A program made the position numbers and the translations under genes. The notes under the pieces are model-generated. The model saw only the letters and a program-made list of their open reading frames with translations, ran no database searches and was not told where the DNA came from. DNA of 64,000 nt from JAJDIA01 sp031555145 (GTDB lineage Bacteria; Bacteroidota; Bacteroidia; Bacteroidales; Tannerellaceae), in contig JAVBUR010000032.1 of assembly GCA_031555145.1 (NCBI GenBank), forward strand, positions 1 to 64,000. Reading direction: 5' to 3'. How positions within the stretch are numbered: position 1 is the first letter of the stretch; the number at the start of each line of letters is the position of its first letter. Below are positions 8,811 through 18,938 of this stretch, piece by piece.

Positions 8811-9401
8811 ATGACTATTTTAGAGAATGAAAAAGAGATAGTAATACGTTTAACACAAGGGAATAAAGAAGCATTCTGTGTGCTTTATGCTGCATATAAG
8901 ACTGCTGTGGTACGCTTTGTTCTGCGTATGCTTAAATCAAAAGAGCTGGCAGAAGATATTTTCCAGGATGCTTTTGTAGTAATCTGGCAAAGCAGGCAAT
9001 TTATTAATCCAGAGAGCCTTTTCTCGGCTTATCTTTTCACAATCGTTAAAAACCGTGTTCTGAATATACTTCGTGAAGAAGAAAATCAATCGAAACTGAA
9101 AGCTGTAGCAGACGCAGCAATGCAGGAAGAAACGCATAGCACACGGGATACGATCCTACAGAATGATTTGATGGGAGTATTGCAGCAAGCCAAAGAAACC
9201 CTGACCCCCAAACAGCGTGAGGTGTATGAACTGAGCCGGGAAGCACATTTATCTCACCAAGAAATTGCCGAACGTCTGCAGATCTCACCCCATACGGTAC
9301 GTGAACACATCACGATGGCTTTGAAACAGATCCGTCTCTTTCTGCGTAAATATGGCTATATGGCTACTAGCTTGATCTTCTTTTTCTCATCTCGCGTTTA
9401 A
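8811..9401 (+). CDS. ECF RNA polymerase sigma factor (FecI-like)
   Basis: A 196-residue ECF sigma-70 factor. Region 2 is seen in DIFQDAFVVIWQSR and SAYLFTIVKNRVLNILR. Region 4 is a helix-turn-helix in LSHQEIAERLQISPHTVREHI. ATG 8811 gives the usual N terminus MTILENEKEIVIRLTQG; the longer open frame from 8724 has no support. It is followed by a FecR-type anti-sigma factor and a SusC protein with an STN domain. This is the standard transenvelope signalling trio, so it should drive the downstream SusCD genes when their ligand is imported. Confidence 0.92.
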   Translation: MTILENEKEIVIRLTQGNKEAFCVLYAAYKTAVVRFVLRMLKSKELAEDIFQDAFVVIWQSRQFINPESLFSAYLFTIVKNRVLNILREEENQSKLKAVADAAMQEETHSTRDTILQNDLMGVLQQAKETLTPKQREVYELSREAHLSHQEIAERLQISPHTVREHITMALKQIRLFLRKYGYMATSLIFFFSSRV

Positions 9402-9496
9402 TTCATAAAAAAAGTTAACAATACCCTCTCCCGGGAAGCCGGTTTTGTATTACTTAATAAGAGGGGGATCTTTTTAATCCCAACAGAAAAATAGAA

Positions 9497-10504
9497 ATGA
9501 AAGAACAAAAGAACAACATAAAGGATATAAATCGTTATCTGGACAATTTCTATGCCACGGAAGAGGTCCACCGGTTAAGGGAATTGATCCGTTCAGAGAT
9601 TGGTTCGGAAAGCTTGGATGCGCGAATGAAAGAACTGTGGATCGAATGCCTGGCATCTAGGGAAGAACCTTTGTATAAGGAAGAACTACTAAAAAGGGAA
9701 GCTGAAAGATTGTTGGAAGAAAGGGTTGGCAAAGCGGTTACCCCGAAAAAGAGACAATGGAAATTGCGACTTTGGAGCAGAGTTGCCGCCTCTTTATTGT
9801 TGTTAATAGTCGCTTCATGGACGGTTTATTATGCAGCAAAAGATCGTCATTTGTCTACTACGGAACTCACCTATCAGGAGGTGCATGTTCCTTACGGAGA
9901 GAAAAAGGAGTTGCTTCTTCCTGATGGGACAACGGTGTTATTAAATGCCGGCTCACATTTTTCTTATCCCGATAAATTTATGGGTGAAGAGCGTCAGGTG
10001 AAGTTGAATGGGGAAGGTTTTTTCTCTGTTGCTAAGGATAAGAGTCATCCATTTGTTGTCTCTTCTCGGGATCTGGATATAAAGGTTTTAGGCACGGTTT
10101 TCAACGTAAAAACCTATGAAGAAGACGAATTGGTCAGTGTAGCAGTTCGGAGTGGTAAGGTGCAGGTAGACACGGATGGAATCTCCTCACGCCTGACTTC
10201 CGGGGAGCAGATCACGTTGAATCACCGCACAAAAGATTATCAGAAAAAGACAGTGGAAGCCAACAGCATCAGCTCCTGGAGAAAGGGCGGACTGTTCTTT
10301 AATGAGACGCCCATTGCTGATGTTGTGAGGGAACTGAATCGTATCTACAATTGCAAGGTCAGGTTTGAAGAGGGGCAGAATTTCAACAACTTGATCGTTG
10401 GTGAGCATGATAATAAAAGCATCGAATCCGTATTGAAATCCATTGAATACACTTCGGGAATAAAATGCCGGAAAGAGGGGAGTGAATATATTCTTTATAA
10501 GTAG
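9497..10504 (+). CDS. FecR-family transmembrane anti-sigma factor
   Basis: A 335-residue single-pass inner-membrane protein. Residues 1 to about 88 are the cytoplasmic sigma-binding part. A membrane helix follows (VAASLLLLIVASWTVYY, about 94-110). The periplasmic FecR domain includes VPYGEKKELLLPDGTTVLLN. The C-terminal DUF4974 part (FFNETPIADVVRELNRIYN) would meet the STN domain of the outer-membrane receptor. It lies 95 bp after the sigma gene. That gap holds a CCCTCT/AGAGGG pairing that may fold over about 40 nt. Confidence 0.92.
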   Translation: MKEQKNNIKDINRYLDNFYATEEVHRLRELIRSEIGSESLDARMKELWIECLASREEPLYKEELLKREAERLLEERVGKAVTPKKRQWKLRLWSRVAASLLLLIVASWTVYYAAKDRHLSTTELTYQEVHVPYGEKKELLLPDGTTVLLNAGSHFSYPDKFMGEERQVKLNGEGFFSVAKDKSHPFVVSSRDLDIKVLGTVFNVKTYEEDELVSVAVRSGKVQVDTDGISSRLTSGEQITLNHRTKDYQKKTVEANSISSWRKGGLFFNETPIADVVRELNRIYNCKVRFEEGQNFNNLIVGEHDNKSIESVLKSIEYTSGIKCRKEGSEYILYK

Positions 10505-10564
10505 TTAACTTATGTAGTGACTTAAAAAACATCTATTATGAACAATACCTCATAAGCCAAAAAA

Positions 10565-10594
10565 AATAGGAACATTCCGAAGAACATTCCTATT
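10565..10594. terminator. Hairpin between FecR and SusC genes
   Basis: AATAGGAA (10565-10572) pairs with TTCCTATT (10587-10594) around a 14-nt loop, preceded by an A-run and followed by a weak T-rich stretch. It may end the sigma/anti-sigma transcript before a separate sigma-dependent promoter for susC. No TAnnTTTG promoter is seen before 10677, consistent with use of the ECF sigma. Confidence 0.4.
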
Positions 10595-10676
10595 TGCAAT
10601 TTCTTAGGAAAAAGGGCATAGATAGCTTCGACCCTATATTATATGCTCCTTCATGCCTAATTTAAACTAAGTTTTA

Positions 10677-13600
10677 ATGAATAAAACATTCAAAAGTATG
10701 ACTTTTTTTTCTAATACCACATGTAAAGGCCTAAATTGCGCCCGATATTTTGCTATTTTAACAGTCTTTTTTCTTCTTTTTGCGGCATCGGGTAATGCAC
10801 AGGCACTGAAGAACAGCAATATCTCGATTCGGATAAATAAGGAGAAAGTAGAAGATGTGTTTACAGTGCTCAGTAAAGAAACGAACTATAAGTTCTTCTA
10901 TGACAAGGAGGTCGTTTCAAACCTACCTCTCATCTCATTTTCTTTCACAAATGGAACTATTTCTGCCATTTTATCGGAAATTTCCACACAAACCAAATTG
11001 TATTTTACGACGATCGACAACACTATTACGGTGAGCCGGGAAAACACGACTGGCACGAGCCCTCAGCAGGCGCTATTAGTAATGGGAGTTGTGGTCGATG
11101 AACAGGGAGAGCCTGCCATCGGAGCCAATGTCTTTGAGAAAGGGACGACTTCCAACGGTACAGTGACGGATATAGACGGAAAATTTAGTCTCCGTGTCAG
11201 CGATCGTGCGATATTAGTCGTTTCCTATATCGGTTATGTGATGCATGAGGTTGCCGTTACCGGAAAGTCCTCCTTGCATATCAAACTAAAAGAGGATAAT
11301 AAAAGCATAGAGGAAGTGGTTGTTATCGGTTACGGCACAGCCCGAAAAAAAGATGTTACCGGTGCTCTCAGTCGTGTAAATGTAACCGAACAGTCAACGA
11401 TCCCTAACACTAACCCCGTGCAGGCTTTGCGTGGGAATGTAGCCGGATTGCGAGTGATTGATACGGGAAAGGCGGGGACCGATGGCTCGATTCAGATCAG
11501 GGGAACCACTTCCATTTCCGCCGGTAATGATCCACTGATTGTCTTAGACGGGGTACCTTTCTCCGGTGGTCGTTTGTCCGATATCAACACGAATGATATT
11601 GAGACGATGGACGTACTAAAAGATGCCAGTTCAACTGCAATCTATGGATCCCGAGGGGCAAATGGAGTCATTATGATTACGACAAAAAAAGGTAGAACGT
11701 CAAAACCTCAGTTGAGTTACAACGGTTATGTAGGTTTCTCCGATTTTGCCAATATGCCTAAGCTAATGGGGCCGGGTAAATATCAGCAATTGAGAAAAGA
11801 CGCGGAGGTCTATATGAATCAATCATTACCATTTCAAACGATTGAAGAAGAAAATATTGCGGCAGGCCGTACGATTGATCCATGGGATGTGATTAAACAG
11901 GATGCTCCGATGACGGAGCATGAGTTAAGTTTATCTGGTAAAGGAGAGAGAATGACTTATTATCTTTCCGGTGCTTTTACCTCCCAAAAATCGCCTTTGG
12001 CGGGTGACGAATTTCAACGTTTAACTGTCCGGACTAACTTTGATGTGAAGGTTACGGATTGGTTGGAGATCGGATCAAATTCCAGTTTTGCATTTAAAGA
12101 CTATTCCGGAAACAATGCGGATTGGGGTAGTGCCGGATATCTTAGCCCTTTTTCCTCTATGCGTTATGAAGATGACGGAACACTTCGCCGGTTACCTTTT
12201 GGCGACGGAATGGTCTCAAATCCACTGTGGAGTGTGGAAATGAATGATAATGAAGAGCGGTCATATGGCGTTTTTAATAATAATTATGCTACAGTAAAAT
12301 TGCCATTAAAGGGTTTGACATACCAAATGAATCTTTCTAACAACCTGCGTTTTAAAGATATTAAAAATTACACACCGGCCTATGACAGAGATGGTAATAC
12401 CTGGCTGGGAAGCGGAGACAAAAAGCATGATTATTCTTACGACTTTATTCTGGAAAATATGTTGAAATACAATAACACATTTGCAGAAAAACACAATGTG
12501 GATATTACCCTGATGTATGGTTATGAATCCAGCAAGGCAAATTCGTCTAAATTATCATCCAACAATATCTTTAATGATGCTTTGGGATGGGATGGTCTAG
12601 GGATAGGAGAAAATCATACGATTACAACAACGGCTTCGGAATCAACTGCTTTATCCAGTATGGCACGGGTCGGTTATCGTTTTGCAGATAAATACATGTT
12701 AAATGTGACAGTGAGACGGGACGGGTTCTCTGCGTTTGGAGCAGATAAGAAATATGGGACATTCCCGTCGATTGGGATGGGATGGGCTATTTCTCAGGAA
12801 AAATTTATGTCTCATATTTCCTGGCTTGATTTCCTGAAATTACGTGCTTCATGGGGGAAGAACGGAAACCGTGCCATCAGCAGTTATGCATCCCTGAGTA
12901 CGATGGGAACATTGAGATATGTATATGGGGATGGCGGAAGCACGTCTATAGGGCTTTATCCGACCTCAATGCCCAATCCATTGTTAGGATGGGAGACCTC
13001 GCAGTCTTATAACGCAGGTGTGGATTTTAATGTATTAAATGGAAGACTAAATGGTAGCATTGATCTATATCAAACAAAAACAACAGATCTGCTATTGGAA
13101 GTCAGTGTTCCTAACATGTCCGGATATGATGTTTTTATGACTAATATCGGTGAAACACAGAACAAAGGGATTGAAATCTCTTTGAACTCGGAAAATATAA
13201 AGACGGCTAATTTCTCATGGAATACATCTCTGACTTTTTCCTCAAATAAAAATAAAATTATTCATCTTATGGGAGAAGACCTGAATGGTGATGGAAAAGA
13301 AGATGACGATATAGGCAAAAGCCGATTCATAGGTTATTCTATGGGATCCAATTACAACTATGTGTTTGATGGCATCTGGCAGGAAGGAGATGATTTTTCT
13401 ATCGATCAATCGGCTAAACCCGGCGATATAAAATTCAAAGATATCGATGGGAACGGTTCTATCGGTCCGGAAGACCGGGTAGTATTACATAATAATCGTC
13501 CCAAGTTCATGTTAGGCATAAATAACACATTACAATATAAAGATTTCATATTGTCATTTTTGTTTGATTTACGTTATGGTGGGTACGCAGCTAATAGCTG

Positions 13601-13958
13601 GATTAATCCGGGAACACAGTATTATAATCGTTGTAACCAGTTAGATTTACCCTACTGGACTCCGGAAAATCCAATAAATGATAGGCCAAGTGTAGGTTAT
13701 TCAAATCCACGCGGATATGGGTTCTACGAAAAGCTGACTTATCTTCGTTTGCAAGATGTCTCTTTTGCCTATAATTTGCCTAAAAATCTGATACAAAAAA
13801 TCGACCTGAATAATGTTCGGATTTATGTCAGCGGAAAGAATCTGGCGACCTGGACCGGATGGCATGGTTATGATCCTGAACATGGCTCCAATGGTAGAGC
13901 TTCTACGAATGGTCCATTGATCAAATCATGGGTATTGGGACTTCAAATCAGTTTATAA
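10677..13958 (+). CDS. SusC/RagA TonB-dependent transporter with STN domain
   Basis: A 1093-residue outer-membrane importer. After a signal peptide (cleavage near ASGNAQA) comes an STN signalling domain (about 48-125, ISIRINKEKVEDVFTVLSKE). Next is a carboxypeptidase-D-like regulatory domain (GVVVDEQGEPAIGANV), a plug beginning EEVVVIGYGTARKKDVTGA, and a 22-strand barrel ending WVLGLQISL. The STN domain links it to the FecR protein upstream. It forms the import pair with the SusD protein 18 bp downstream. The ligand cannot be inferred because no glycosidase lies in the operon. Confidence 0.95.
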   Translation: MNKTFKSMTFFSNTTCKGLNCARYFAILTVFFLLFAASGNAQALKNSNISIRINKEKVEDVFTVLSKETNYKFFYDKEVVSNLPLISFSFTNGTISAILSEISTQTKLYFTTIDNTITVSRENTTGTSPQQALLVMGVVVDEQGEPAIGANVFEKGTTSNGTVTDIDGKFSLRVSDRAILVVSYIGYVMHEVAVTGKSSLHIKLKEDNKSIEEVVVIGYGTARKKDVTGALSRVNVTEQSTIPNTNPVQALRGNVAGLRVIDTGKAGTDGSIQIRGTTSISAGNDPLIVLDGVPFSGGRLSDINTNDIETMDVLKDASSTAIYGSRGANGVIMITTKKGRTSKPQLSYNGYVGFSDFANMPKLMGPGKYQQLRKDAEVYMNQSLPFQTIEEENIAAGRTIDPWDVIKQDAPMTEHELSLSGKGERMTYYLSGAFTSQKSPLAGDEFQRLTVRTNFDVKVTDWLEIGSNSSFAFKDYSGNNADWGSAGYLSPFSSMRYEDDGTLRRLPFGDGMVSNPLWSVEMNDNEERSYGVFNNNYATVKLPLKGLTYQMNLSNNLRFKDIKNYTPAYDRDGNTWLGSGDKKHDYSYDFILENMLKYNNTFAEKHNVDITLMYGYESSKANSSKLSSNNIFNDALGWDGLGIGENHTITTTASESTALSSMARVGYRFADKYMLNVTVRRDGFSAFGADKKYGTFPSIGMGWAISQEKFMSHISWLDFLKLRASWGKNGNRAISSYASLSTMGTLRYVYGDGGSTSIGLYPTSMPNPLLGWETSQSYNAGVDFNVLNGRLNGSIDLYQTKTTDLLLEVSVPNMSGYDVFMTNIGETQNKGIEISLNSENIKTANFSWNTSLTFSSNKNKIIHLMGEDLNGDGKEDDDIGKSRFIGYSMGSNYNYVFDGIWQEGDDFSIDQSAKPGDIKFKDIDGNGSIGPEDRVVLHNNRPKFMLGINNTLQYKDFILSFLFDLRYGGYAANSWINPGTQYYNRCNQLDLPYWTPENPINDRPSVGYSNPRGYGFYEKLTYLRLQDVSFAYNLPKNLIQKIDLNNVRIYVSGKNLATWTGWHGYDPEHGSNGRASTNGPLIKSWVLGLQISL

Positions 13959-13976
13959 TTCTAAAGAGATAGAACA

Positions 13977-15659
13977 ATGAAAAAGAATTACAGATCTATA
14001 TATTTGTTACTGGCTTTTATTTTTATGGTTGTAGCACAATCGTGTGATGATAGTTACCTGGAAGAAAAGCCATTGGATAAATTCAGTCCTGAAAATTTAT
14101 TGACCACTAAAAAAGGGTTTGAAACAGTTATTCATGCACTTCATAATTATGCACGATCGGAGAATTTCATATCAAACAATGATGATGCAATGAATACGGG
14201 GACTGATGTAGCTTGCAGCGGAGTGACAGATGGCCGTTTTTTTAACGATTACAGTTTGATCCTGCCAGAACATGCTACTCCCAAGTTCTATTGGGACTGG
14301 GCCTATATGAAAATGTTGAAAAATGCGAATCTGATAATTACCAGAGCAGAAAATCCGGATGTACAATGGACCACTGATGAGAAAAATGAGATCGTGGCTG
14401 AAGCTAAATTCTTTCGAGCGTATACCTATAATTCCCTGGTAAATCTATTTGGGGGCATACCCATTGTGGATAAGGAAGAAATGGCTCCCCGGTTTGATTA
14501 TACTCGTGCGTCACGTCGTGATGTACTGGAGTTTGTGAAAACGGACCTGGAATTTGCCGCTCAGTACCTTCCTGTTGTATCGTCAGACCCTTCTCTGGAT
14601 GGACGTATCTTTCGTGCCGCAGCTTATCATTTGTTATCAGAGGTTTATATTAGTTTAGGCCTGGAGTTAAATGATAAGAATTATTTTGAGAAGTCGATAA
14701 ATGCAGCCTCTCAGGTAATTGATGGGAAATGTGGTGACTATGCATTGGTTACTGCCCGTTTTGGTGATACGCAACGCCCCGGTGATTATTATTCGGATTT
14801 ATTCTGGACCGGACAACAAAACCGCGGGTCTGGTAATAAAGAAAGTATTTGGGTGCTTCAATATGAATATCTGACTCCCGGAGGAGAAGAAGCGAATAAC
14901 ACCCATTTGCGTTTGTGGGGACCTAAGTTTGAGGATGTCACTTTCCCAGATGGGAAAAAACTTCTAGTTTGCGATTCTCTGGGACGTATGCAGGGTATTG
15001 TCCGGCCATTAAATCTACCAAACTATGAAGTATGGAGCGATGATCTGAGTGATATGCGTTATTCAGAATACAATTTCAAGAAAGATTTTTATATGAATAA
15101 CCCGACATCTCAATATTTTGGGGAGAAGGTGGAATTGACAAAGAAAGCTGATGGAAAGATGTATCTTACTCTTTCTGATGGAACAGTTACCAGTAAAACA
15201 GTAGATACTGTTCGTGTTCTTTATCCATATTTCCGCAAAATAGAAGGAGAACAGCCCTGGGGAGCGATGGCAGGCCGGACGTCAAATGACCGCTATGTTA
15301 TGCGATTATCAGAAACTTACCTTTTGCGGGCTGAGGCTTATTTGCATAAAGGAGATCTGGATAAGGCGGCAGCAGATATAAACGTAATTAGGAACCGGGC
15401 AAAAGCAAAACCGGCAACGGCGTCTCAGATTACGATAGACTATATATTGGATGAACGCATAAGGGAGTTAGTAGTGGAAGAGCCCAGAAGGAAAACACTT
15501 ATTCGTTTAGGCAAATTATATGAAAGAGCCATGAAATATAATTATCGTGTACAAGGTAATATAAAACCTTATCACGAATTATTACCTATTCCTCAGAAAG
15601 CGATAGATGCCAATGTGGGAGCGAAAATAGAACAGAATCCAGGATATCCGGGTTCCTGA
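13977..15659 (+). CDS. SusD/RagB nutrient-binding surface lipoprotein
   Basis: A 560-residue lipoprotein with a lipobox ending VVAQSC at residue 23, followed by DDSYLEEKPLDKFSPEN, the usual SusD start. TPR-like repeats and the C-terminal motif DYILDERIRELVVEEPRRKTLIRLGKL are typical of the family. It caps the SusC barrel on the cell surface and binds the imported ligand. It starts 18 bp after susC. Confidence 0.95.
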   Translation: MKKNYRSIYLLLAFIFMVVAQSCDDSYLEEKPLDKFSPENLLTTKKGFETVIHALHNYARSENFISNNDDAMNTGTDVACSGVTDGRFFNDYSLILPEHATPKFYWDWAYMKMLKNANLIITRAENPDVQWTTDEKNEIVAEAKFFRAYTYNSLVNLFGGIPIVDKEEMAPRFDYTRASRRDVLEFVKTDLEFAAQYLPVVSSDPSLDGRIFRAAAYHLLSEVYISLGLELNDKNYFEKSINAASQVIDGKCGDYALVTARFGDTQRPGDYYSDLFWTGQQNRGSGNKESIWVLQYEYLTPGGEEANNTHLRLWGPKFEDVTFPDGKKLLVCDSLGRMQGIVRPLNLPNYEVWSDDLSDMRYSEYNFKKDFYMNNPTSQYFGEKVELTKKADGKMYLTLSDGTVTSKTVDTVRVLYPYFRKIEGEQPWGAMAGRTSNDRYVMRLSETYLLRAEAYLHKGDLDKAAADINVIRNRAKAKPATASQITIDYILDERIRELVVEEPRRKTLIRLGKLYERAMKYNYRVQGNIKPYHELLPIPQKAIDANVGAKIEQNPGYPGS

Positions 15660-15675
15660 TACACTCAAAATAAAA

Positions 15676-15705
15676 AACAGGTAGCTTTGTAACGGGCTAC
15701 CTGTT
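15676..15705 (+). other. Intra-operon stem-loop after susD
   Basis: AACAGGTAGC (15676-15685) pairs perfectly with GCTACCTGTT (15696-15705). There is no T-run, so full termination is unlikely. A stem of this kind after susD could stabilise the susCD message or lower expression of the two downstream genes. Confidence 0.6.
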
Positions 15706-15722
15706 ACGTATAAAAAATAAAT

Positions 15723-17567
15723 ATGAATAAACAATTATTGGATATGAGAGAAAGACTTCGGACAACAAGTTTGGTGCTGGTTAGTTTACTACTGGCCTTA
15801 TCTACCCTTTCCGCACAAAATAATAATCTCGTGTTGGTGGAAGCGGAAAGTTTTATGAAAAAGGGTGGATGGGTACTCGATCAGCAGTTTATGGATCAGA
15901 TGGGATCCCCATTTTTATTAGCACATGGGTTAGGGAAACCGGTAGAGGATGCGACAACGGATGTCGTAATCCCTAAAAAAGGGATCTGGCATGTATATGT
16001 CCGTAGCTGGAACTGGTGCTCTCCATGGGGAGTAAAAGAAGCGCCCGGTCGTTTTCAGCTCCTTGTAAATGGGACTATTTTGGCGAATGAGTTAGGTCTG
16101 GGCACACAATGGGACTGGGAATATGCAGGCAGTGTACAAATAAAAGACAAAAATAACACAGTAGTTCTTCATGATTTGACTGGATTTGAAGGACGTTGTG
16201 ATGCCATATTGTTTTCACAATCAAAAGATATTCGGATTCCCAATGAAGGGAATGCCATGTCTCAGTATCGTAAAAAGCTATTGGGGTTACCTGATAAGCC
16301 TGCGAACGCCGGATCTTATGATATGGTGGTTGTAGGAGCCGGAACAGCGGGGCTTGGCGCAGCAATCAAGGGTGCCCGTGCCGGAATGAAAGTAGCCTTA
16401 GTGCATGACCGCCCTGTTCCGGGAGGAAATAATAGTACAGAAGTCAGAGTGGTAGCCAGTGGAGGGTTGAATCTTGAACCTTATCCGGCACTTGGAAATG
16501 TGATTAAAGAAATTAAAAATGTATATAAAAATCCGGATCAAGTGGATCAGGTGATTGCCTCAGAGAAGAATCTTTCTTTTTTCCCTAATATGCATGTTTT
16601 TACACTCGAAAAAGAAGGGGACAAAATAAAGTCAGTGACAGCAAAACATATTGAAACAAATAAAGAATCCGTTTTTTATGCTCCTTTGTTTGTGGATTGT
16701 ACCGGAGATGGTAATGTGGGATTCTTAGCCGGTGCGGAATACCGTGTCGGTCGTGAAATGCGTGCGGAGTCCCGTGAGACACTTGCACCGGAAAGGCCTG
16801 ATAATATTGTATTGGGAACATCCTTAACCTGGTGGAGTAAAGTGTTACAGACAGACACATCGTTTCCTGCATGCGAGTGGGCTATTCAATTCAATGATGA
16901 GTCATGTGAAAAGGTCTTTAATGGAAGTAACTGGTGGGAGACCGGTTTTCGTTATGACCAGGTGAATGAAGCGGAATATATCCGTGATTATCTGTTCCGT
17001 GCGATCTACGGCAACTGGGCCTTTTTGAAAAATAAAAGTAAATATAAGGATGAATATAAAAACCGGGAGTTGGATGATGTATTTTATGTGGCGGGCAAAA
17101 GAGAGTCACGCCGTTTAGTAGGAGATATTATGCTTCGTCAATCCGATACGGAAGGTGAATATATAAAGTATGATGACGCCTTTGTGACCTGTACCTATAA
17201 TTTAGATCAGCATTTTCCGACACCGAAAAATAGTTTTTTCTTCCCCGGTGAGGAATTTATATCCACCATGAAACATTATTTTAACGATCTGGGTACTCCG
17301 CGTCGTTATTTGCGGGAGGATCAGGTGATACCTCCATATCGGATACCTTATCGTTGTTTATATTCTAAGAATGTGGATAACCTGTTTATGGCAGGGCGGA
17401 ATATAAGTGTTACCCATATCGTACTGTCTTCTTGTCGCGTACAGGAGACGACTGGTATGATGGGGGAGCTTGTAGGGTTGGCTGCTTCCTTGTGCAAGAA
17501 GTATGAATGTTCACCCCGTGATGTATATAACAATCATTTGAAGGAATTGGAGAACTTTTTAAAATAG
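15723..17567 (+). CDS. Exported FAD-dependent oxidoreductase with N-terminal beta-sandwich domain
   Basis: The 614-residue protein has a signal peptide (cleavage near LSTLSAQ). A domain of about 140 residues (VLVEAESFMKKGGW ... GIWHVYVRSWNW) resembles carbohydrate-binding beta-sandwiches. It precedes a PF12831-type FAD domain with the dinucleotide motif VVGAGTAGLGAAIKGARAG and a later cofactor motif, NLFMAGRNISVTH. Related proteins are sometimes labelled xanthan lyase without proof. Its place after susD suggests oxidation or dehydration of the imported sugar in the periplasm. The next gene follows after 6 bp. Confidence 0.85.
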   Translation: MNKQLLDMRERLRTTSLVLVSLLLALSTLSAQNNNLVLVEAESFMKKGGWVLDQQFMDQMGSPFLLAHGLGKPVEDATTDVVIPKKGIWHVYVRSWNWCSPWGVKEAPGRFQLLVNGTILANELGLGTQWDWEYAGSVQIKDKNNTVVLHDLTGFEGRCDAILFSQSKDIRIPNEGNAMSQYRKKLLGLPDKPANAGSYDMVVVGAGTAGLGAAIKGARAGMKVALVHDRPVPGGNNSTEVRVVASGGLNLEPYPALGNVIKEIKNVYKNPDQVDQVIASEKNLSFFPNMHVFTLEKEGDKIKSVTAKHIETNKESVFYAPLFVDCTGDGNVGFLAGAEYRVGREMRAESRETLAPERPDNIVLGTSLTWWSKVLQTDTSFPACEWAIQFNDESCEKVFNGSNWWETGFRYDQVNEAEYIRDYLFRAIYGNWAFLKNKSKYKDEYKNRELDDVFYVAGKRESRRLVGDIMLRQSDTEGEYIKYDDAFVTCTYNLDQHFPTPKNSFFFPGEEFISTMKHYFNDLGTPRRYLREDQVIPPYRIPYRCLYSKNVDNLFMAGRNISVTHIVLSSCRVQETTGMMGELVGLAASLCKKYECSPRDVYNNHLKELENFLK

Positions 17568-17573
17568 GGAACA

Positions 17574-18848
17574 ATGATAGATAGACGTACTTTTCTGAAA
17601 CAAGCCGGCTTGTTTTCCACTGTTATTCTTTTACCTTCGTGCCTCCAGCGTGCAAAAGCCCAAGGGAAAGGTTTTCATATTTTAGTGGTGTCGGGCTGGC
17701 AGGATGTGAATATTGGTGACATCGCGCATACACCGGGATTGCTACATGTGCTGGAAACAGAGTTGCCCGAAGCGACCATTACCTTATGGAAGCGTAGCAA
17801 GAGTGATATAGTAGAGGATTTACTTAAAAAGAACTTTCCTAAAATAACTATTCTTTATGGAAATCCGGATAAGGATTTTGTGATCGAGCATGAAGCCCTG
17901 CTGAGAGCCATAGAGGAGGCAGATATATTTATACATGGGTCAGGTCCTTCGGTAGTGGCTGCCAATTGTCTGGAAGCCTGGCGTAAGCTGACTTCCAAAC
18001 CCTTTGGATTGTTTGGAACTACGATTCAGGATATATCCCCTGCTTTGCAAAATTTATTGAACGATGCCTCTTTCGTCTTTACGCGCGAAACGGCTTCGAT
18101 AGAAAAACTGAAAGAGGCAGGTGTAGATAAACCGGAGATTCGTTTTATCCCGGATGCCACCTTTGCACTGCATATACAGGATAAGGAAAAGGCTGATCAG
18201 TTTATGAAAACAAACGAGTTGGAAGAACGCAAGTTCATCTGTGTTATTCCTCGTTTACGGAAAACACCCTATTGGTTGATTCGTCCGCAGAACTATACGG
18301 CTAAACAAATTGAAGACACAACAGCCCTGAATGATCAATGGAAAGAGACAGACCATGCAAAGGCGAGGGAAGCAATTATCCGTTGGGTAAGAGAGACCGG
18401 AAATAAAGTATTGATTTGCCCGGAAATGACCTACCAGGTAGATATCATGGATGAATTGCTCATCGATCCGCTGCCTGCCGACGTGAAAGAGAATGTGGTG
18501 AAACGTGGTTATTGGCTGCCGGATGAGGCGGCTTCACTTTATAGTAAAGCCTTTTGCGTACTTAGTTTTGAATGTCATTCTCCCATTATTTCTTTGCAAA
18601 ACGGAACCCCTGCCTTTTATTTGCGTCAGCCGGAAGATACGATCAAAGGGCAGATGTATTATGATTTGGGCTTTACCCAATGGGTTTTTGAGATTGATGA
18701 TACGAGCGGAGAACAGATTGCAAATCGTTTGATGGAAGTTCATGCAAATTACACGGCTGCCCAGGATTACCGTAAGGAAGGCATGAATAGGGCGGCAGGT
18801 TTATTCAAAGAGGGTGCAGCTTATGTGAAGAGGGTTGTACGTCCATAA
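17574..18848 (+). CDS. Exported polysaccharide-pyruvyl-transferase-like lipoprotein
   Basis: The 424-residue product matches the PF04230 (polysaccharide pyruvyl transferase) pattern: GDIAHTPGLLHVLE, an IFIHGSGPS segment, FGLFGTTIQDI, and the C-terminal SFECHSPIISLQNGTP. Its N terminus is a Tat-like signal (DRRTFLKQAG) with a lipobox ending LLPSC, so the domain would be exported and lipidated. Known members use phosphoenolpyruvate in the cytoplasm, so the real reaction may differ. It is 6 bp after the oxidoreductase and is the last gene of the SusCD operon. Confidence 0.78.
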   Translation: MIDRRTFLKQAGLFSTVILLPSCLQRAKAQGKGFHILVVSGWQDVNIGDIAHTPGLLHVLETELPEATITLWKRSKSDIVEDLLKKNFPKITILYGNPDKDFVIEHEALLRAIEEADIFIHGSGPSVVAANCLEAWRKLTSKPFGLFGTTIQDISPALQNLLNDASFVFTRETASIEKLKEAGVDKPEIRFIPDATFALHIQDKEKADQFMKTNELEERKFICVIPRLRKTPYWLIRPQNYTAKQIEDTTALNDQWKETDHAKAREAIIRWVRETGNKVLICPEMTYQVDIMDELLIDPLPADVKENVVKRGYWLPDEAASLYSKAFCVLSFECHSPIISLQNGTPAFYLRQPEDTIKGQMYYDLGFTQWVFEIDDTSGEQIANRLMEVHANYTAAQDYRKEGMNRAAGLFKEGAAYVKRVVRP

Positions 18849-18938
18849 TAAATCACCTGACAAATGAGAAAGATGAATGAAGCGAAAGAATAGCTTGGAA
18901 AGTATACGAAGGAGCGCCGATTATTTTACCTAAATGGT

